Shown here piece after piece: positions 1-7,828 of a stretch of 20,736 bases of DNA. The notes under the pieces are model-generated. The model was not told the origin of the DNA. It did not search any database and saw nothing but the letters and a program-made list of their open reading frames with translations. The stretch covers positions 1 to 20,736 of the forward strand of contig CAYUEL010000019.1 of NCBI GenBank assembly GCA_964443025.1, written 5' to 3'. Position numbers and translations under genes: made by a program. This DNA comes from JAJFKJ01 sp964443025 (lineage in GTDB: Bacteria > Pseudomonadota > Gammaproteobacteria > JABCZS01). Numbering within the stretch: the first letter of the stretch is position 1; each line of letters starts with the position of its first letter.

Positions 1-2
1 GT

Positions 3-74
3 TACGATATACATGGGAACCGCAAATATTATTGATCTCATAAAGCACCTATAAAAGATAATGAAACAGGTGAA
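3..74 (+). pseudogene. PAS/PAC-domain fragment upstream of the histidine kinase, with in-frame TGA
   Basis: Read in the frame of the downstream kinase, this stretch encodes YDIHGNRKYY, a TGA stop at 33-35, then SHKAPIKDNETGE, which runs straight into VIGLIGATLDITERKA. This is the usual C-terminal end of a PAS/PAC domain: a d-G-x-r stretch, an API.D..Gev.G segment and a closing DITerk. The sense continues perfectly on both sides of the stop, which probably replaced a Trp or Leu codon. The gene begins before the window, so the full sensor part is not visible. It may be a true nonsense mutation, a sequencing error, or a gene split into a sensor remnant and a free kinase. Confidence 0.7.
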
Positions 75-893
75 GTGATAGGGTTGATTGGCGCAACACT
101 GGATATCACTGAACGGAAAGCCATGGAACAAGCACTTGCAAAGGCAAAAGAAGATTCAGAAGCAGCTAACTTTGCTAAGTCACATTTTTTAAATAACATG
201 CGACATGACATACGAACGCCATTAAGTTGTATCGTAGGTTCTGCGCGTGTCTTAAAAAAAATGGAACATGATCCGGAAAAACTTGAATTTATCGATGGCA
301 TATTGGATTGTAGCGAGAGTTTATTGAGCATGATCACTCATATGTTGGAATACGATACATTGGCTGCAAAAGAACGTCCAGTTAAGTTGGAAATAGTTAA
401 GATCAAAAAACTTAGCCGTGATTTATTACTGATGGTAAGTCTTGCAGCAAAGCGCAAGGGTATTGACATAGAACTTAATATTGCTGATGATGTACCTGAG
501 TATGTAGAAACAGATACCTATCGAATCCAGCGTATTTTACTAAATTTAATGACAAACGCTATAAAATTTACTGATAAAGGCATGGTGGCACTTAACGTAG
601 CTGTTAAGCAGCAGGACATGAAGTTATTGGCTTTAAATATCGCCGTGCATGATACAGGAATTGGTATTCCAAAGGACAAACATTATGTTATTTTTGATAA
701 GTTTGTTCGTTTAAACACAATAGAAAAAAATGTTGAAAGTGGAGAAGGATTGGGACTGAGTATTGTTCGTCAATATGTGAATGAGCTTAGCGGTTCCATT
801 GCTGTAAGCAGTACATTGGGGGAAGGTAGTACCTTTTATTTAACAGTACCATGCCGACATGCGGCAGTAACGCAAAAGGAAAATGCGCTATGA
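75..893 (+). CDS. Sensor histidine kinase, kinase core (5' truncated or interrupted)
   Basis: The transmitter part of a two-component sensor kinase, which autophosphorylates on His and passes phosphate to a response regulator. Counting from the GTG at 75, residues 1-16 finish a PAS domain (LDITERK). A short coiled linker follows, then the HisKA dimerisation helix with the phospho-acceptor H44 in RHDIRTPL. The HATPase domain has an N box around N161 (LMTNAIKFT), a G1 box DTGIGIP at 193-199, an F box IFDKF and a G2 box GEGLGLS near 223-229. All catalytic boxes are intact although the PAS domain upstream is cut by a TGA, so the GTG start (weak AGG just upstream) is only a possible reinitiation site. 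The stop overlaps the next ATG (ATGA). That gene is a single-domain receiver and is the likely partner. The stimulus cannot be told from the sequence. No membrane helix lies in the visible part. Confidence 0.8.
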   Translation: MIGLIGATLDITERKAMEQALAKAKEDSEAANFAKSHFLNNMRHDIRTPLSCIVGSARVLKKMEHDPEKLEFIDGILDCSESLLSMITHMLEYDTLAAKERPVKLEIVKIKKLSRDLLLMVSLAAKRKGIDIELNIADDVPEYVETDTYRIQRILLNLMTNAIKFTDKGMVALNVAVKQQDMKLLALNIAVHDTGIGIPKDKHYVIFDKFVRLNTIEKNVESGEGLGLSIVRQYVNELSGSIAVSSTLGEGSTFYLTVPCRHAAVTQKENAL

Positions 894-1297
894 AAGTATT
901 ACTCGTTGAAGATGTTCCATTGGCCGCAAAAATATCTGCATTTTTATTGCGTGCTTTAAATTGTGAGGTTGATGCTGTAGAAACAGGTCAAGATGCATTA
1001 CAAAAAGTCATGACACATCATTATGATTTCATTTTGATGGATATTGGATTGCCTGATTATGATGGCTTTATGGTGACTGAACGCATTCGGCAGTTTTCTG
1101 ATGTGCCGATTTATGCGCTTACCGCGCAGGCAGATGAAGCGCATCGCCAACAAGCATTTGCTTCAGATATGACAGGGTTTTTAACAAAACCACTCAATGA
1201 ATCTGAAATTAAAAACATCATGGCAAAAATAAAATATGCTGAATATGCAGCGAAACAAAATACGTTGATTGATAGTACGCATGAGCAAATTGAATAA
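890..1297 (+). CDS. Single-domain response regulator (CheY-like receiver)
   Basis: A 135-residue receiver domain with no output domain. The acidic pair E7-D8 (LLVEDVP), the phospho-acceptor D51 (ILMDIGLP), T78 (ALTAQ) and K100 followed by P101 (FLTKPL) are all present, so it should accept phosphate from the preceding kinase. The ATG at 890 overlaps the kinase stop as ATGA and has an AGGA about nine bases upstream. An in-frame ATG 39 bases upstream would lie inside the kinase gene and add residues outside the receiver fold. A tail of about 20 residues after the domain resembles no DNA-binding domain. It probably acts by protein contact, or as a relay in a split hybrid kinase. Its 3' end overlaps radA by 17 bases. 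Confidence 0.85.
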   Translation: MKVLLVEDVPLAAKISAFLLRALNCEVDAVETGQDALQKVMTHHYDFILMDIGLPDYDGFMVTERIRQFSDVPIYALTAQADEAHRQQAFASDMTGFLTKPLNESEIKNIMAKIKYAEYAAKQNTLIDSTHEQIE

Positions 1298-2642
1298 AAC
1301 GCAGTATGTTTGTGATGCCTGTGGTGGCACAAGCTCTAAATGGGCGGGTTGTTGCTCGGATTGTGGAGCATGGAATACATTAACTGAAACGACAGCTATC
1401 TTAGGAAAGAAGTCGGCGCACAGGCAGGGTTATACAGGTACAACTCAGGCACAAGTTCAGCATATTAAAGATGTTTCATTGCATGAAGTACCACGTTCAA
1501 CGACGGGTTTAAGTGAGCTTGATCGTGCATTGGGTGGCGGCTTGGTTGAGGGCTCTGTCATATTAATTGGCGGTGATCCAGGTATTGGTAAATCAACCTT
1601 ATTGTTGCAAACGGTTGCGAATTTAAGTCGTGAAAAACCTGTTTTATATGTTACCGGTGAAGAATCATTGCAACAAGTTTCCATGCGTGCACATCGCCTC
1701 AATCTAAGCGATGTTAATGTAAAATTGCTGGCTGAAACACAAGTTGAAACCATCTTAAATCAAGCACAAAAAGAAAAGCCTGCTATTTTAGTGATCGATT
1801 CCATTCAAACAGTTTATACGGAGCAATTGCAATCTGCGCCGGGTTCGGTCAGCCAAGTGCGTGAGACCGCTGCGCAATTAGTGCAATTTGCCAAACAAAC
1901 GAATACAGCCATTTTTTTGATTGGCCATGTCACGAAAGAAGGGGCATTGGCAGGTCCACGTGTATTAGAACATATGGTGGATACGGTTTTATATTTTGAA
2001 GGACAAAGTGATGCACGTTTTCGTGTGATCCGTGCCGTTAAAAATCGTTTTGGTGCGATGAATGAACTGGGTGTTTTTGTGATGACCGATAAAGGATTAA
2101 AAGAAGTCGCCAATCCCAGTGCTATTTTTTTATCACGTAATGAGCAAGTGGTTTCGGGTAGTACGGTGATGGTGACGTGGGAAGGTTCGCGTCCGTTATT
2201 GGTAGAATTGCAAGCGTTGGTGGATCAATCGCATCATGGAAATCCACGCCGCGTGACCGTGGGAATCGATCCCAATCGTTTGACCATGGCACTTGCCGTA
2301 TTGCATCGTCATGGGGGTATTCCTACGTACGACCAAGATGTGTTTATCAATGTGGTGGGTGGCGTTCGTCTGAGCGAAACAGGTAGTGATTTAGCATTGA
2401 TGCTGGCGGTGATGTCAAGTTTACGCAATCAACCCATCCCACAAGACATGGTTATTTTCGGTGAAGTGGGTTTGGGTGGAGAAATCCGTCCCGTACCTGG
2501 TGGGCACGAACGTATTAAAGAAGCTCAAAAGCATGGTTTTACCAAAGCCATTGTTCCAGCCGCGAATGTTAAAAAAGCTAAATTTGACGGCATTGAAGTG
2601 ATTCCTGTCTCTCATATCGGACAAGCGTTGCAGGCTTTGTAG
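1281..2642 (+). CDS. radA: DNA repair protein RadA (Sms), recombination branch-migration ATPase
   Basis: A RecA-like ATPase/helicase that processes branched recombination intermediates; 453 residues, the usual family length. An N-terminal zinc finger is made by C11/C14 and C25/C28. The RecA-type core has Walker A GDPGIGKST at 98-106 and the RadA signature KNRFG, and the C-terminal part is the Lon-protease-like domain (GGVRLSETGSDLAL, FGEVGLGGEIRPV). ATG 1281 gives the standard start MSKLNKTQYVCDACG; the TTG four codons earlier adds nothing conserved. No good Shine-Dalgarno is visible, and the start lies 17 bases inside the response regulator gene, so translation is probably coupled. The pairing with a two-component system is not a classic arrangement. 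Confidence 0.96.
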   Translation: MSKLNKTQYVCDACGGTSSKWAGCCSDCGAWNTLTETTAILGKKSAHRQGYTGTTQAQVQHIKDVSLHEVPRSTTGLSELDRALGGGLVEGSVILIGGDPGIGKSTLLLQTVANLSREKPVLYVTGEESLQQVSMRAHRLNLSDVNVKLLAETQVETILNQAQKEKPAILVIDSIQTVYTEQLQSAPGSVSQVRETAAQLVQFAKQTNTAIFLIGHVTKEGALAGPRVLEHMVDTVLYFEGQSDARFRVIRAVKNRFGAMNELGVFVMTDKGLKEVANPSAIFLSRNEQVVSGSTVMVTWEGSRPLLVELQALVDQSHHGNPRRVTVGIDPNRLTMALAVLHRHGGIPTYDQDVFINVVGGVRLSETGSDLALMLAVMSSLRNQPIPQDMVIFGEVGLGGEIRPVPGGHERIKEAQKHGFTKAIVPAANVKKAKFDGIEVIPVSHIGQALQAL

Positions 2643-2716
2643 AGCCTGGCTTATCCAGCCATATCCGTGTAAAATGGGGTCCTGCATATCAATTAGCATC
2701 ACCGGGATGGGGGCCT

Positions 2717-3982
2717 ATGTACAGCATGAATATGAAAATTGGCACGTTTGACCCAGAATTGGGCCAAGCCATTGCAAAAGAAATCGTTCGACAAGAAGAA
2801 CACATTGAGTTAATTGCCTCAGAAAACTATGCAAGCCCAAGGGTACTTGAAGCGCAAGGCTCTGTTTTAACGAATAAATATGCCGAAGGGTATCCTGGCA
2901 AACGCTATTACGGTGGTTGCGAGAATGTGGATGTGGCCGAAGAGTTGGCTATCGAGCGGGTGAAAAAGCTTTTTGGTGCGGATTACGCCAATGTTCAACC
3001 TCACTCAGGTTCGCAAGCGAATGCAGCTGTTTACATGGCCTTACTGAATCCAGGTGATACGGTATTGGGGATGAGTCTGAATGAAGGGGGTCATTTAACC
3101 CATGGCTCGAAGGTCAATTTTTCAGGACGTATTTACAATGCGATTCAATACGGATTAGATCCGAAAACAGAATTGATTGATTTAGATCGTGTTCGTTCAT
3201 TGGCTCGCGAACATAAACCTAAGTTGATTGTTGCTGGGTTTTCCGCTTATTCACGCAAAATTGATTGGTCAAAGTTTCGTGAAATTGCGGATGAAGTCGG
3301 TGCTTATTTATTAGTGGATATGGCGCATGTTGCTGGATTAGTTGCCGTTGGACTTTATCCGAATCCAGTGCCTTATGCAGATGTGGTGACATCCACCACG
3401 CACAAGACGCTACGGGGTCCGCGCGGTGGTATTATTTTATCGCGAGAAAATCCTGAATTAACGAAGAAGTTTAGTTCCCTTGTATTTCCTGGAACGCAAG
3501 GCGGACCCTTAATGCATGTGATTGCTGCGAAAGCCGTTGCATTTAAAGAAGCGTTATCACCTGAGTTTAAAACGTATCAAGAGCAAGTCGTAAAAAATGC
3601 ACAAGCCATGGCGAATACAATGCAAAAACGAGGGTTTCACATTGTTTCAGGTGGAACAGATAATCATTTATTTTTGGTGTCATTGATTGATAAAGGCATT
3701 ACGGGACAAGATGCTGAAGAAGCATTGGGGCAAGCTAATATCACGGTTAATAAAAACTCCGTCCCCAATGACCCACAAAAGCCCTTTATTACAAGTGGAT
3801 TGCGCATCGGTTCGCCTGCGATTACAACACGTGGATTTAACGAAAAAGATTCGATTGAATTGGCAAACTGGATGAGTGATATTCTGGATGATTTAAACAA
3901 CAACGCAGTGATTGCTGATGTTAAACAAAAAGCATTAGCCATATGTAAACGATTACCCGTTTATGAAAAGGGTAATAACTAA
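2717..3982 (+). CDS. glyA: Serine hydroxymethyltransferase
   Basis: A PLP enzyme that interconverts serine and glycine while charging tetrahydrofolate with a one-carbon unit; cytosolic and normally a homotetramer. The 421-residue product has the family's N-terminal EEHIELIASENYASPRVLEAQGS, the YPGKRYYGGCE loop, HSGSQAN, and the PLP lysine K230 in VTSTTHKTLRGPRGG. The ATG at 2717 is preceded by a G-rich run but no good Shine-Dalgarno; ATGs at 2726 and 2732 would also leave the conserved part whole. A 74-base gap separates it from radA, while nrdR follows after only 11 bases. The order glyA-nrdR-ribD is common in gammaproteobacteria. Confidence 0.97.
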   Translation: MYSMNMKIGTFDPELGQAIAKEIVRQEEHIELIASENYASPRVLEAQGSVLTNKYAEGYPGKRYYGGCENVDVAEELAIERVKKLFGADYANVQPHSGSQANAAVYMALLNPGDTVLGMSLNEGGHLTHGSKVNFSGRIYNAIQYGLDPKTELIDLDRVRSLAREHKPKLIVAGFSAYSRKIDWSKFREIADEVGAYLLVDMAHVAGLVAVGLYPNPVPYADVVTSTTHKTLRGPRGGIILSRENPELTKKFSSLVFPGTQGGPLMHVIAAKAVAFKEALSPEFKTYQEQVVKNAQAMANTMQKRGFHIVSGGTDNHLFLVSLIDKGITGQDAEEALGQANITVNKNSVPNDPQKPFITSGLRIGSPAITTRGFNEKDSIELANWMSDILDDLNNNAVIADVKQKALAICKRLPVYEKGNN

Positions 3983-3993
3983 GGAAGGTTATT

Positions 3994-4464
3994 ATGCGCT
4001 GTATGTATTGTGATGCCGAAGATACGAAGGTGATCGATTCACGTTTAGTCGGTGTTGGAAAGCAAGTACGTCGACGCCGGTGTTGTTTGTTGTGTGGTGA
4101 ACGATTTACAACTTACGAGAATGCGGAACTTTCATTACCACGAGTTATAAAGCGTGATGGTTCACGTGTGAATTTTGATGAACAGAAATTACGTGCAGGC
4201 ATGTTGCGTGCACTAGAGAAACGACCGGTTGCGGCAGAAACCATTGAAGGCATCATTCAGCAAATAAAACATAAATTGCAGGGAATGGGTGAGCGTGAAG
4301 TACCAGCAAGAATCATTGGTGAATGGGTCATGGCTGGGTTGCGTGATTTGGATGAAGTAGCTTATGTACGGTTTGCTTCAGTTTATCGTAGTTTCCAGGA
4401 TGTAAAAGCATTCAAGGAAGAAATTGATCGCCTAGCAAAAGTATCGGCTAGCGTAGAAGAGTAA
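3994..4464 (+). CDS. nrdR: Transcriptional repressor NrdR
   Basis: The nucleotide-sensing repressor of ribonucleotide reductase genes, which binds NrdR boxes in an ATP/dATP-dependent way. Its 156 residues match the family length. The zinc ribbon has C3/C6 (MRCMYC) and C31/C34 (CCLLCGERFTTYE), with the basic DNA-contacting stretch QVRRRR between them. Residues from about 49 to 139 form the ATP-cone domain (PRVIKRDGSRVNFDEQKL and following). A good ribosome site, AAGGAAGG, precedes the ATG. The stop overlaps the ribD start as TAATG. No ribonucleotide reductase gene is in the window, so its targets lie elsewhere. Confidence 0.97.
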   Translation: MRCMYCDAEDTKVIDSRLVGVGKQVRRRRCCLLCGERFTTYENAELSLPRVIKRDGSRVNFDEQKLRAGMLRALEKRPVAAETIEGIIQQIKHKLQGMGEREVPARIIGEWVMAGLRDLDEVAYVRFASVYRSFQDVKAFKEEIDRLAKVSASVEE

Positions 4465-5585
4465 TGAAAACACAATACACAGCACAAGACATTGGCTTTA
4501 TGCAGGAAGCATTGAAGTTAGCAAAAGGTGGCGAATACACAGCGCACCCTAATCCTTGCGTGGGCGCCGTGATTGTGCGAGATGGTAAAATAGTGGGAAA
4601 AGGATTTCATTCATATTTTGGTGGTGATCATGCTGAAGTGATGGCGCTAAAAGAAGCTGGTGAACAAGCCTTTGGTGCGACATGTTATATTACATTAGAA
4701 CCTTGTAGTCATCATGGTAAAACACCGCCTTGTGTTGATGCATTGGTTGCTGCAGGTATAAAAAAAGTCATTCTTGCTGCGGAAGATCCTAACCCACGTG
4801 TGAACGGTCGTGGTATACAACAATTAAAAGAAAAAGGTGTTGATGTATCAGGAGGATTATTGGCATTAGAAGCAAAAATGCTTAATCCAGCTTTTCATTA
4901 TGCAATGGAAAAAAGACGGCCTTATGTTGTTGTAAAGTCAGCCATGAGTTTTGATGGACGTACGGCGATGAATGATGGAACCAGCCAATGGATTACCGGT
5001 GAAGAATCACGCAATACTGTACAAAAATTACGTGCTTGTGCAGATGCAATTGTTACGGGCATTGAAACGGTATTGAAAGACGATCCGGCCATGACTGTTC
5101 GCAGTGATACTTTTACAAAGCTTTCACATTTTAGACAACCCAAGCGTGTGGTATTAGATTCGCGTTTACGCATACCTGAAAATGCAAAGATTTTAAAAAA
5201 TGCCCATGAGGTTATTATTGCGACGACAAGTGATAATCAAGAAAAAATAAAACGCCTTCAAACCCAAGGAATAACTATTTGGTTATTCAAAGGTGATCGT
5301 GTTGATTTGCATGAGCTCATGCAACGTTTAATACAAACAGAATGTCAAACGGTTTTGGTTGAAGCGGGTGCAACATTAAATGGTGCGTTTTGGGAACAAA
5401 ATTTGGTAAATGAGTGGCATGTATTTGTTGCAACAAAATTGTTAGGCTCATCAGCGAGACCGGTATTAAATATGGATGTGGCGACATTACCATCAGCCCC
5501 TGGATTAACGTTAATAGATAAAAGTATGACAGGAGATGATTTTTATCTTATTTTTAAGCCAGCAGCATGCGAAGGAGGCAATTGA
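4464..5585 (+). CDS. ribD: Bifunctional riboflavin deaminase/reductase RibD
   Basis: Carries out the second and third steps of riboflavin synthesis: deamination of the pyrimidine, then NADPH-dependent reduction of the ribosyl side chain. The N-terminal deaminase has the zinc ligands H56, C81 and C90 and catalytic E58 (DHAEVMA and EPCSHHGKTPPC). The C-terminal reductase domain starts near residue 148 (RPYVVVKSAMSFDGRTA) and includes TGIETVLKDDP and LVEAGATLNGAF. The 373-residue length is normal. It overlaps nrdR by one base and ribE by one base (TGATG), so this is a tightly coupled operon. There is no room for an FMN riboswitch directly before it. Confidence 0.97.
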   Translation: MKTQYTAQDIGFMQEALKLAKGGEYTAHPNPCVGAVIVRDGKIVGKGFHSYFGGDHAEVMALKEAGEQAFGATCYITLEPCSHHGKTPPCVDALVAAGIKKVILAAEDPNPRVNGRGIQQLKEKGVDVSGGLLALEAKMLNPAFHYAMEKRRPYVVVKSAMSFDGRTAMNDGTSQWITGEESRNTVQKLRACADAIVTGIETVLKDDPAMTVRSDTFTKLSHFRQPKRVVLDSRLRIPENAKILKNAHEVIIATTSDNQEKIKRLQTQGITIWLFKGDRVDLHELMQRLIQTECQTVLVEAGATLNGAFWEQNLVNEWHVFVATKLLGSSARPVLNMDVATLPSAPGLTLIDKSMTGDDFYLIFKPAACEGGN

Positions 5586-6250
5586 TGTTTACAGGAATTA
5601 TTACGCATATTGGCATAGTGAAACAAGTCGTGACTCATGCCAACGATATTAGTGTTACGTTCAAAACACAAAAGGATTTTTGTAAAAATCTGAGTTTGGG
5701 TGATAGTGTTGCTGTTGATGGCGTATGTTTAACGGTGGTTGATTTTACAGAAGAAGGTTTTACGGCAGATATATCTTCAGAAACACTCAGTTGTACTACG
5801 TTTAATCAAATATGTGAAGGATTGAATGTTAATTTAGAACGGTGTCTAACGCTCAGTACACCAATAGGCGGACATTTACTTTCTGGGCATGTGCATGGTG
5901 TTGGTGTAATTCGTACGATCTACCAAGAAGGACGCGCAAAGATTTTTACTATTGATATGCCAGAACAGCTCATGAAATACTTTGCACCCAAAGGCACAGT
6001 ATCATTAAATGGTATTAGTTTAACGGTTAATGGAATCAGCAATCAAAGTATAAAAATAAGTTGTATTCCACATACGTTGGAAAAAACATCGCTGCAATAT
6101 AAGCAACCCGGTGATCGAATCAATATTGAAGTGGATATGGTCATTCTGTATTTGGATCGTTTATTGACGACCAATAATTCAGAAAATGTTCGCTTAATAG
6201 ATCTTGCATTGTTACAACGCATTGTCGGTATATCGCGAACAGAACATTGA
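5585..6250 (+). CDS. ribE: Riboflavin synthase, alpha subunit
   Basis: Catalyses the last step, dismutation of two 6,7-dimethyl-8-ribityllumazine molecules to riboflavin. The 221-residue protein has the conserved start MFTGIITHIG and two lumazine-binding repeats: GDSVAVDGVCLTV in the first, and GGHLLSGHVHGVG to GTVSLNGISLTVNGI in the second. The start at 5585 is supported by GGAGG six bases upstream and by the overlap with the ribD stop. A start 18 bases upstream would only add MRRRQL. This gene is named ribC in E. coli and ribE in many other annotations. Confidence 0.96.
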   Translation: MFTGIITHIGIVKQVVTHANDISVTFKTQKDFCKNLSLGDSVAVDGVCLTVVDFTEEGFTADISSETLSCTTFNQICEGLNVNLERCLTLSTPIGGHLLSGHVHGVGVIRTIYQEGRAKIFTIDMPEQLMKYFAPKGTVSLNGISLTVNGISNQSIKISCIPHTLEKTSLQYKQPGDRINIEVDMVILYLDRLLTTNNSENVRLIDLALLQRIVGISRTEH

Positions 6251-6261
6251 GGAGACATTCA

Positions 6262-6978
6262 ATGAAAGACACGTACATGAGCAATATTTCGGTGTTACAT
6301 ACACCTGGTTTTGACAGTCCGAAAGCATTAATCGAAGCAATCACTCGTGGTGGTATGGTTATTTTGGTTGATAATGAAGATCGCGAAAATGAAGGCGATT
6401 TGGTGATGGCAGCACAACATGTTGAACCTGAACATATTAATTTCATGACACAATTTGCACGTGGATTAGTTTGTTTGACATTAACGCCTGAAAAGGCCGA
6501 ACAATTGCAATTAACCAAAATGGTGACGCACAATACAAACCCGTTTGAGACAAATTTCACCGTGTCGATTGAAGCAGCTGAAGGAGTTACCACAGGTATT
6601 TCTGCATTTGATCGTGCACATACTATTCAAACAGCGGTAAAGCTTGATGCAAAACCAGAACATTTAGTTCGCCCGGGACATGTTTTCCCCATCGTTGCGC
6701 AGCCTGGAGGTGTTTTTAAACGTCCAGGACATACCGAAGCCAGTGTTGATCTCGCTCGTCTTGCAGGTTTAGAGCCAGCGGGCGTGATAGTGGAAATCAT
6801 GAGTGCAGATGGTACCATGGCACGTCGTGATGAATTGATCAAATTTGCATATAAACATCAGTTGAAGATTGGAACGATTGCTGATCTTATTCAATACCGT
6901 CGTGTATTAGAACGTTACCGTGAAGCGGAAATTGCACAAAAAGTGACGCCTTTAAAACCTGAGAAAGTATTATTATGA
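6262..6978 (+). CDS. ribB: 3,4-dihydroxy-2-butanone 4-phosphate synthase, stand-alone
   Basis: Makes the four-carbon substrate of lumazine synthase from ribulose 5-phosphate. The 238-residue product has the metal and substrate motif DNEDRENEGDLVMAA, the central TNFTVSIEA..GVTTGISAFDRA block, RPGHVFPI, RPGHTEASVDLARLAGL and DGTMARRDEL. The start at 6262 is fixed by GAGGAG seven bases upstream; ATG 6277 is a possible alternative. Many bacteria fuse this domain to GTP cyclohydrolase II (RibBA). Here the protein ends about 20 residues after the IADLIQYRR segment where such a fusion would continue, so the cyclohydrolase must come from elsewhere in the genome. The stop overlaps ribH (ATGA). Confidence 0.95.
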   Translation: MKDTYMSNISVLHTPGFDSPKALIEAITRGGMVILVDNEDRENEGDLVMAAQHVEPEHINFMTQFARGLVCLTLTPEKAEQLQLTKMVTHNTNPFETNFTVSIEAAEGVTTGISAFDRAHTIQTAVKLDAKPEHLVRPGHVFPIVAQPGGVFKRPGHTEASVDLARLAGLEPAGVIVEIMSADGTMARRDELIKFAYKHQLKIGTIADLIQYRRVLERYREAEIAQKVTPLKPEKVLL

Positions 6979-7409
6979 TAAATATACAAGGTGAAATTGT
7001 TATTGTAGTTTCACGTTTCAATGAACCGGTGACGCGCCTTTTATTAGAGGGTGCACAAACAATGTTAGATCAACAAGGTGTTTCCGCAGGGCAAATCAAT
7101 GTGGTTTGGGTACCGGGTGCCTATGAAATCCCAATGGCGATGCAAAAATATTTGAGCAAAAAAACAATTGTAGGCGGCATTGCTTTGGGAGCGGTGATTC
7201 GTGGTGAAACATCGCATTATGATTTTGTAGCAGGCGAATGTTCGCGTGGCATTATGCGTGTGATGCTTGATATGCAAAAGCCCATTGCCTTTGGTGTATT
7301 AACAACGGAAAATGACGAACAAGCTTTTGCTCGTGCAGGTGGTAAACAGGGTCACAAAGGAAAGGAAGCTGCAGAAGTATTACTTGAGATGCTTAGGTTG
7401 GCGCCATGA
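6975..7409 (+). CDS. ribH: 6,7-dimethyl-8-ribityllumazine synthase
   Basis: Condenses the RibB product with the RibD-derived pyrimidine to form lumazine; the family builds pentamers or 60-subunit capsids. The 144-residue protein shows VSRFNEPVTRLLLEGA, WVPGAYEIP, GAVIRGETSHYDFV with the catalytic histidine H81, and FGVLTTENDEQA. It starts four bases inside ribB and its stop overlaps the nusB start by four bases, so translation of the three genes is linked. The length is slightly short of the usual 150-160 but no core motif is missing. Confidence 0.96.
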   Translation: MINIQGEIVIVVSRFNEPVTRLLLEGAQTMLDQQGVSAGQINVVWVPGAYEIPMAMQKYLSKKTIVGGIALGAVIRGETSHYDFVAGECSRGIMRVMLDMQKPIAFGVLTTENDEQAFARAGGKQGHKGKEAAEVLLEMLRLAP

Positions 7410-7828
7410 CCTCACCCATCACGTTACGAAAAAAAGCACGTATCCTTGCAATGCAAGGGTTATATCAATGGAAAATGGCTGATGATGTACCGACGAATAT
7501 TCAGGCGCAAATTTTAGCAGCCAATGACACATCGCGTTTCGATGTAGAATATTTTAATGAAGTATTTTTAGGTGCCATTGCCGAAAGATCCCACTTGGAT
7601 GAGTTAATTGCAAAATACACTTCTCGTGAAGTAAAAAGTATTAGCCCTATTGAACATGCTATATTATTAATCGCTGTATTTGAATTGCAAAGCCGCTTGG
7701 ATATCCCCTATAAAGTAGTGATTAATGAAGCGTTGATGTTATCGAAAGAATACGGTGCCAATGAAGCTTATAAATTCGTGAATGGTGTGTTAGATAAAAT
7801 GGCTCGAGACATCAGAATACATGAATGA
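7406..7828 (+). CDS. nusB: Transcription antitermination factor NusB
   Basis: An all-helical RNA-binding factor that joins NusE (S10) on boxA to prevent early termination in rRNA operons. The 140 residues show the family pattern RKKARILAMQGLYQWKMA at the N terminus and the C-terminal VINEALMLSKEYG..EAYKFVNGVLD block. It follows ribH with an ATGA overlap and overlaps thiL by eight bases. The ribH-nusB-thiL order is widespread in proteobacteria and supports the call. Confidence 0.95.
   Translation: MTSPITLRKKARILAMQGLYQWKMADDVPTNIQAQILAANDTSRFDVEYFNEVFLGAIAERSHLDELIAKYTSREVKSISPIEHAILLIAVFELQSRLDIPYKVVINEALMLSKEYGANEAYKFVNGVLDKMARDIRIHE

Noticed and set aside
33..35. TGA read as tryptophan (altered genetic code)
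   Set aside because: Many complete genes in the window (ribD, ribE, ribH, thiL, the kinase and others) end in TGA at their expected family lengths, so TGA is a normal stop here.
2643..2716. Promoter or terminator before glyA
   Set aside because: TAAAAT at 2670 has no fitting -35, and the short TGGCT/AGCCA hairpin (2646-2660) has no T run.
4440..4470. FMN riboswitch before ribD
   Set aside because: nrdR and ribD overlap by one base and no RFN-like structure can fit.
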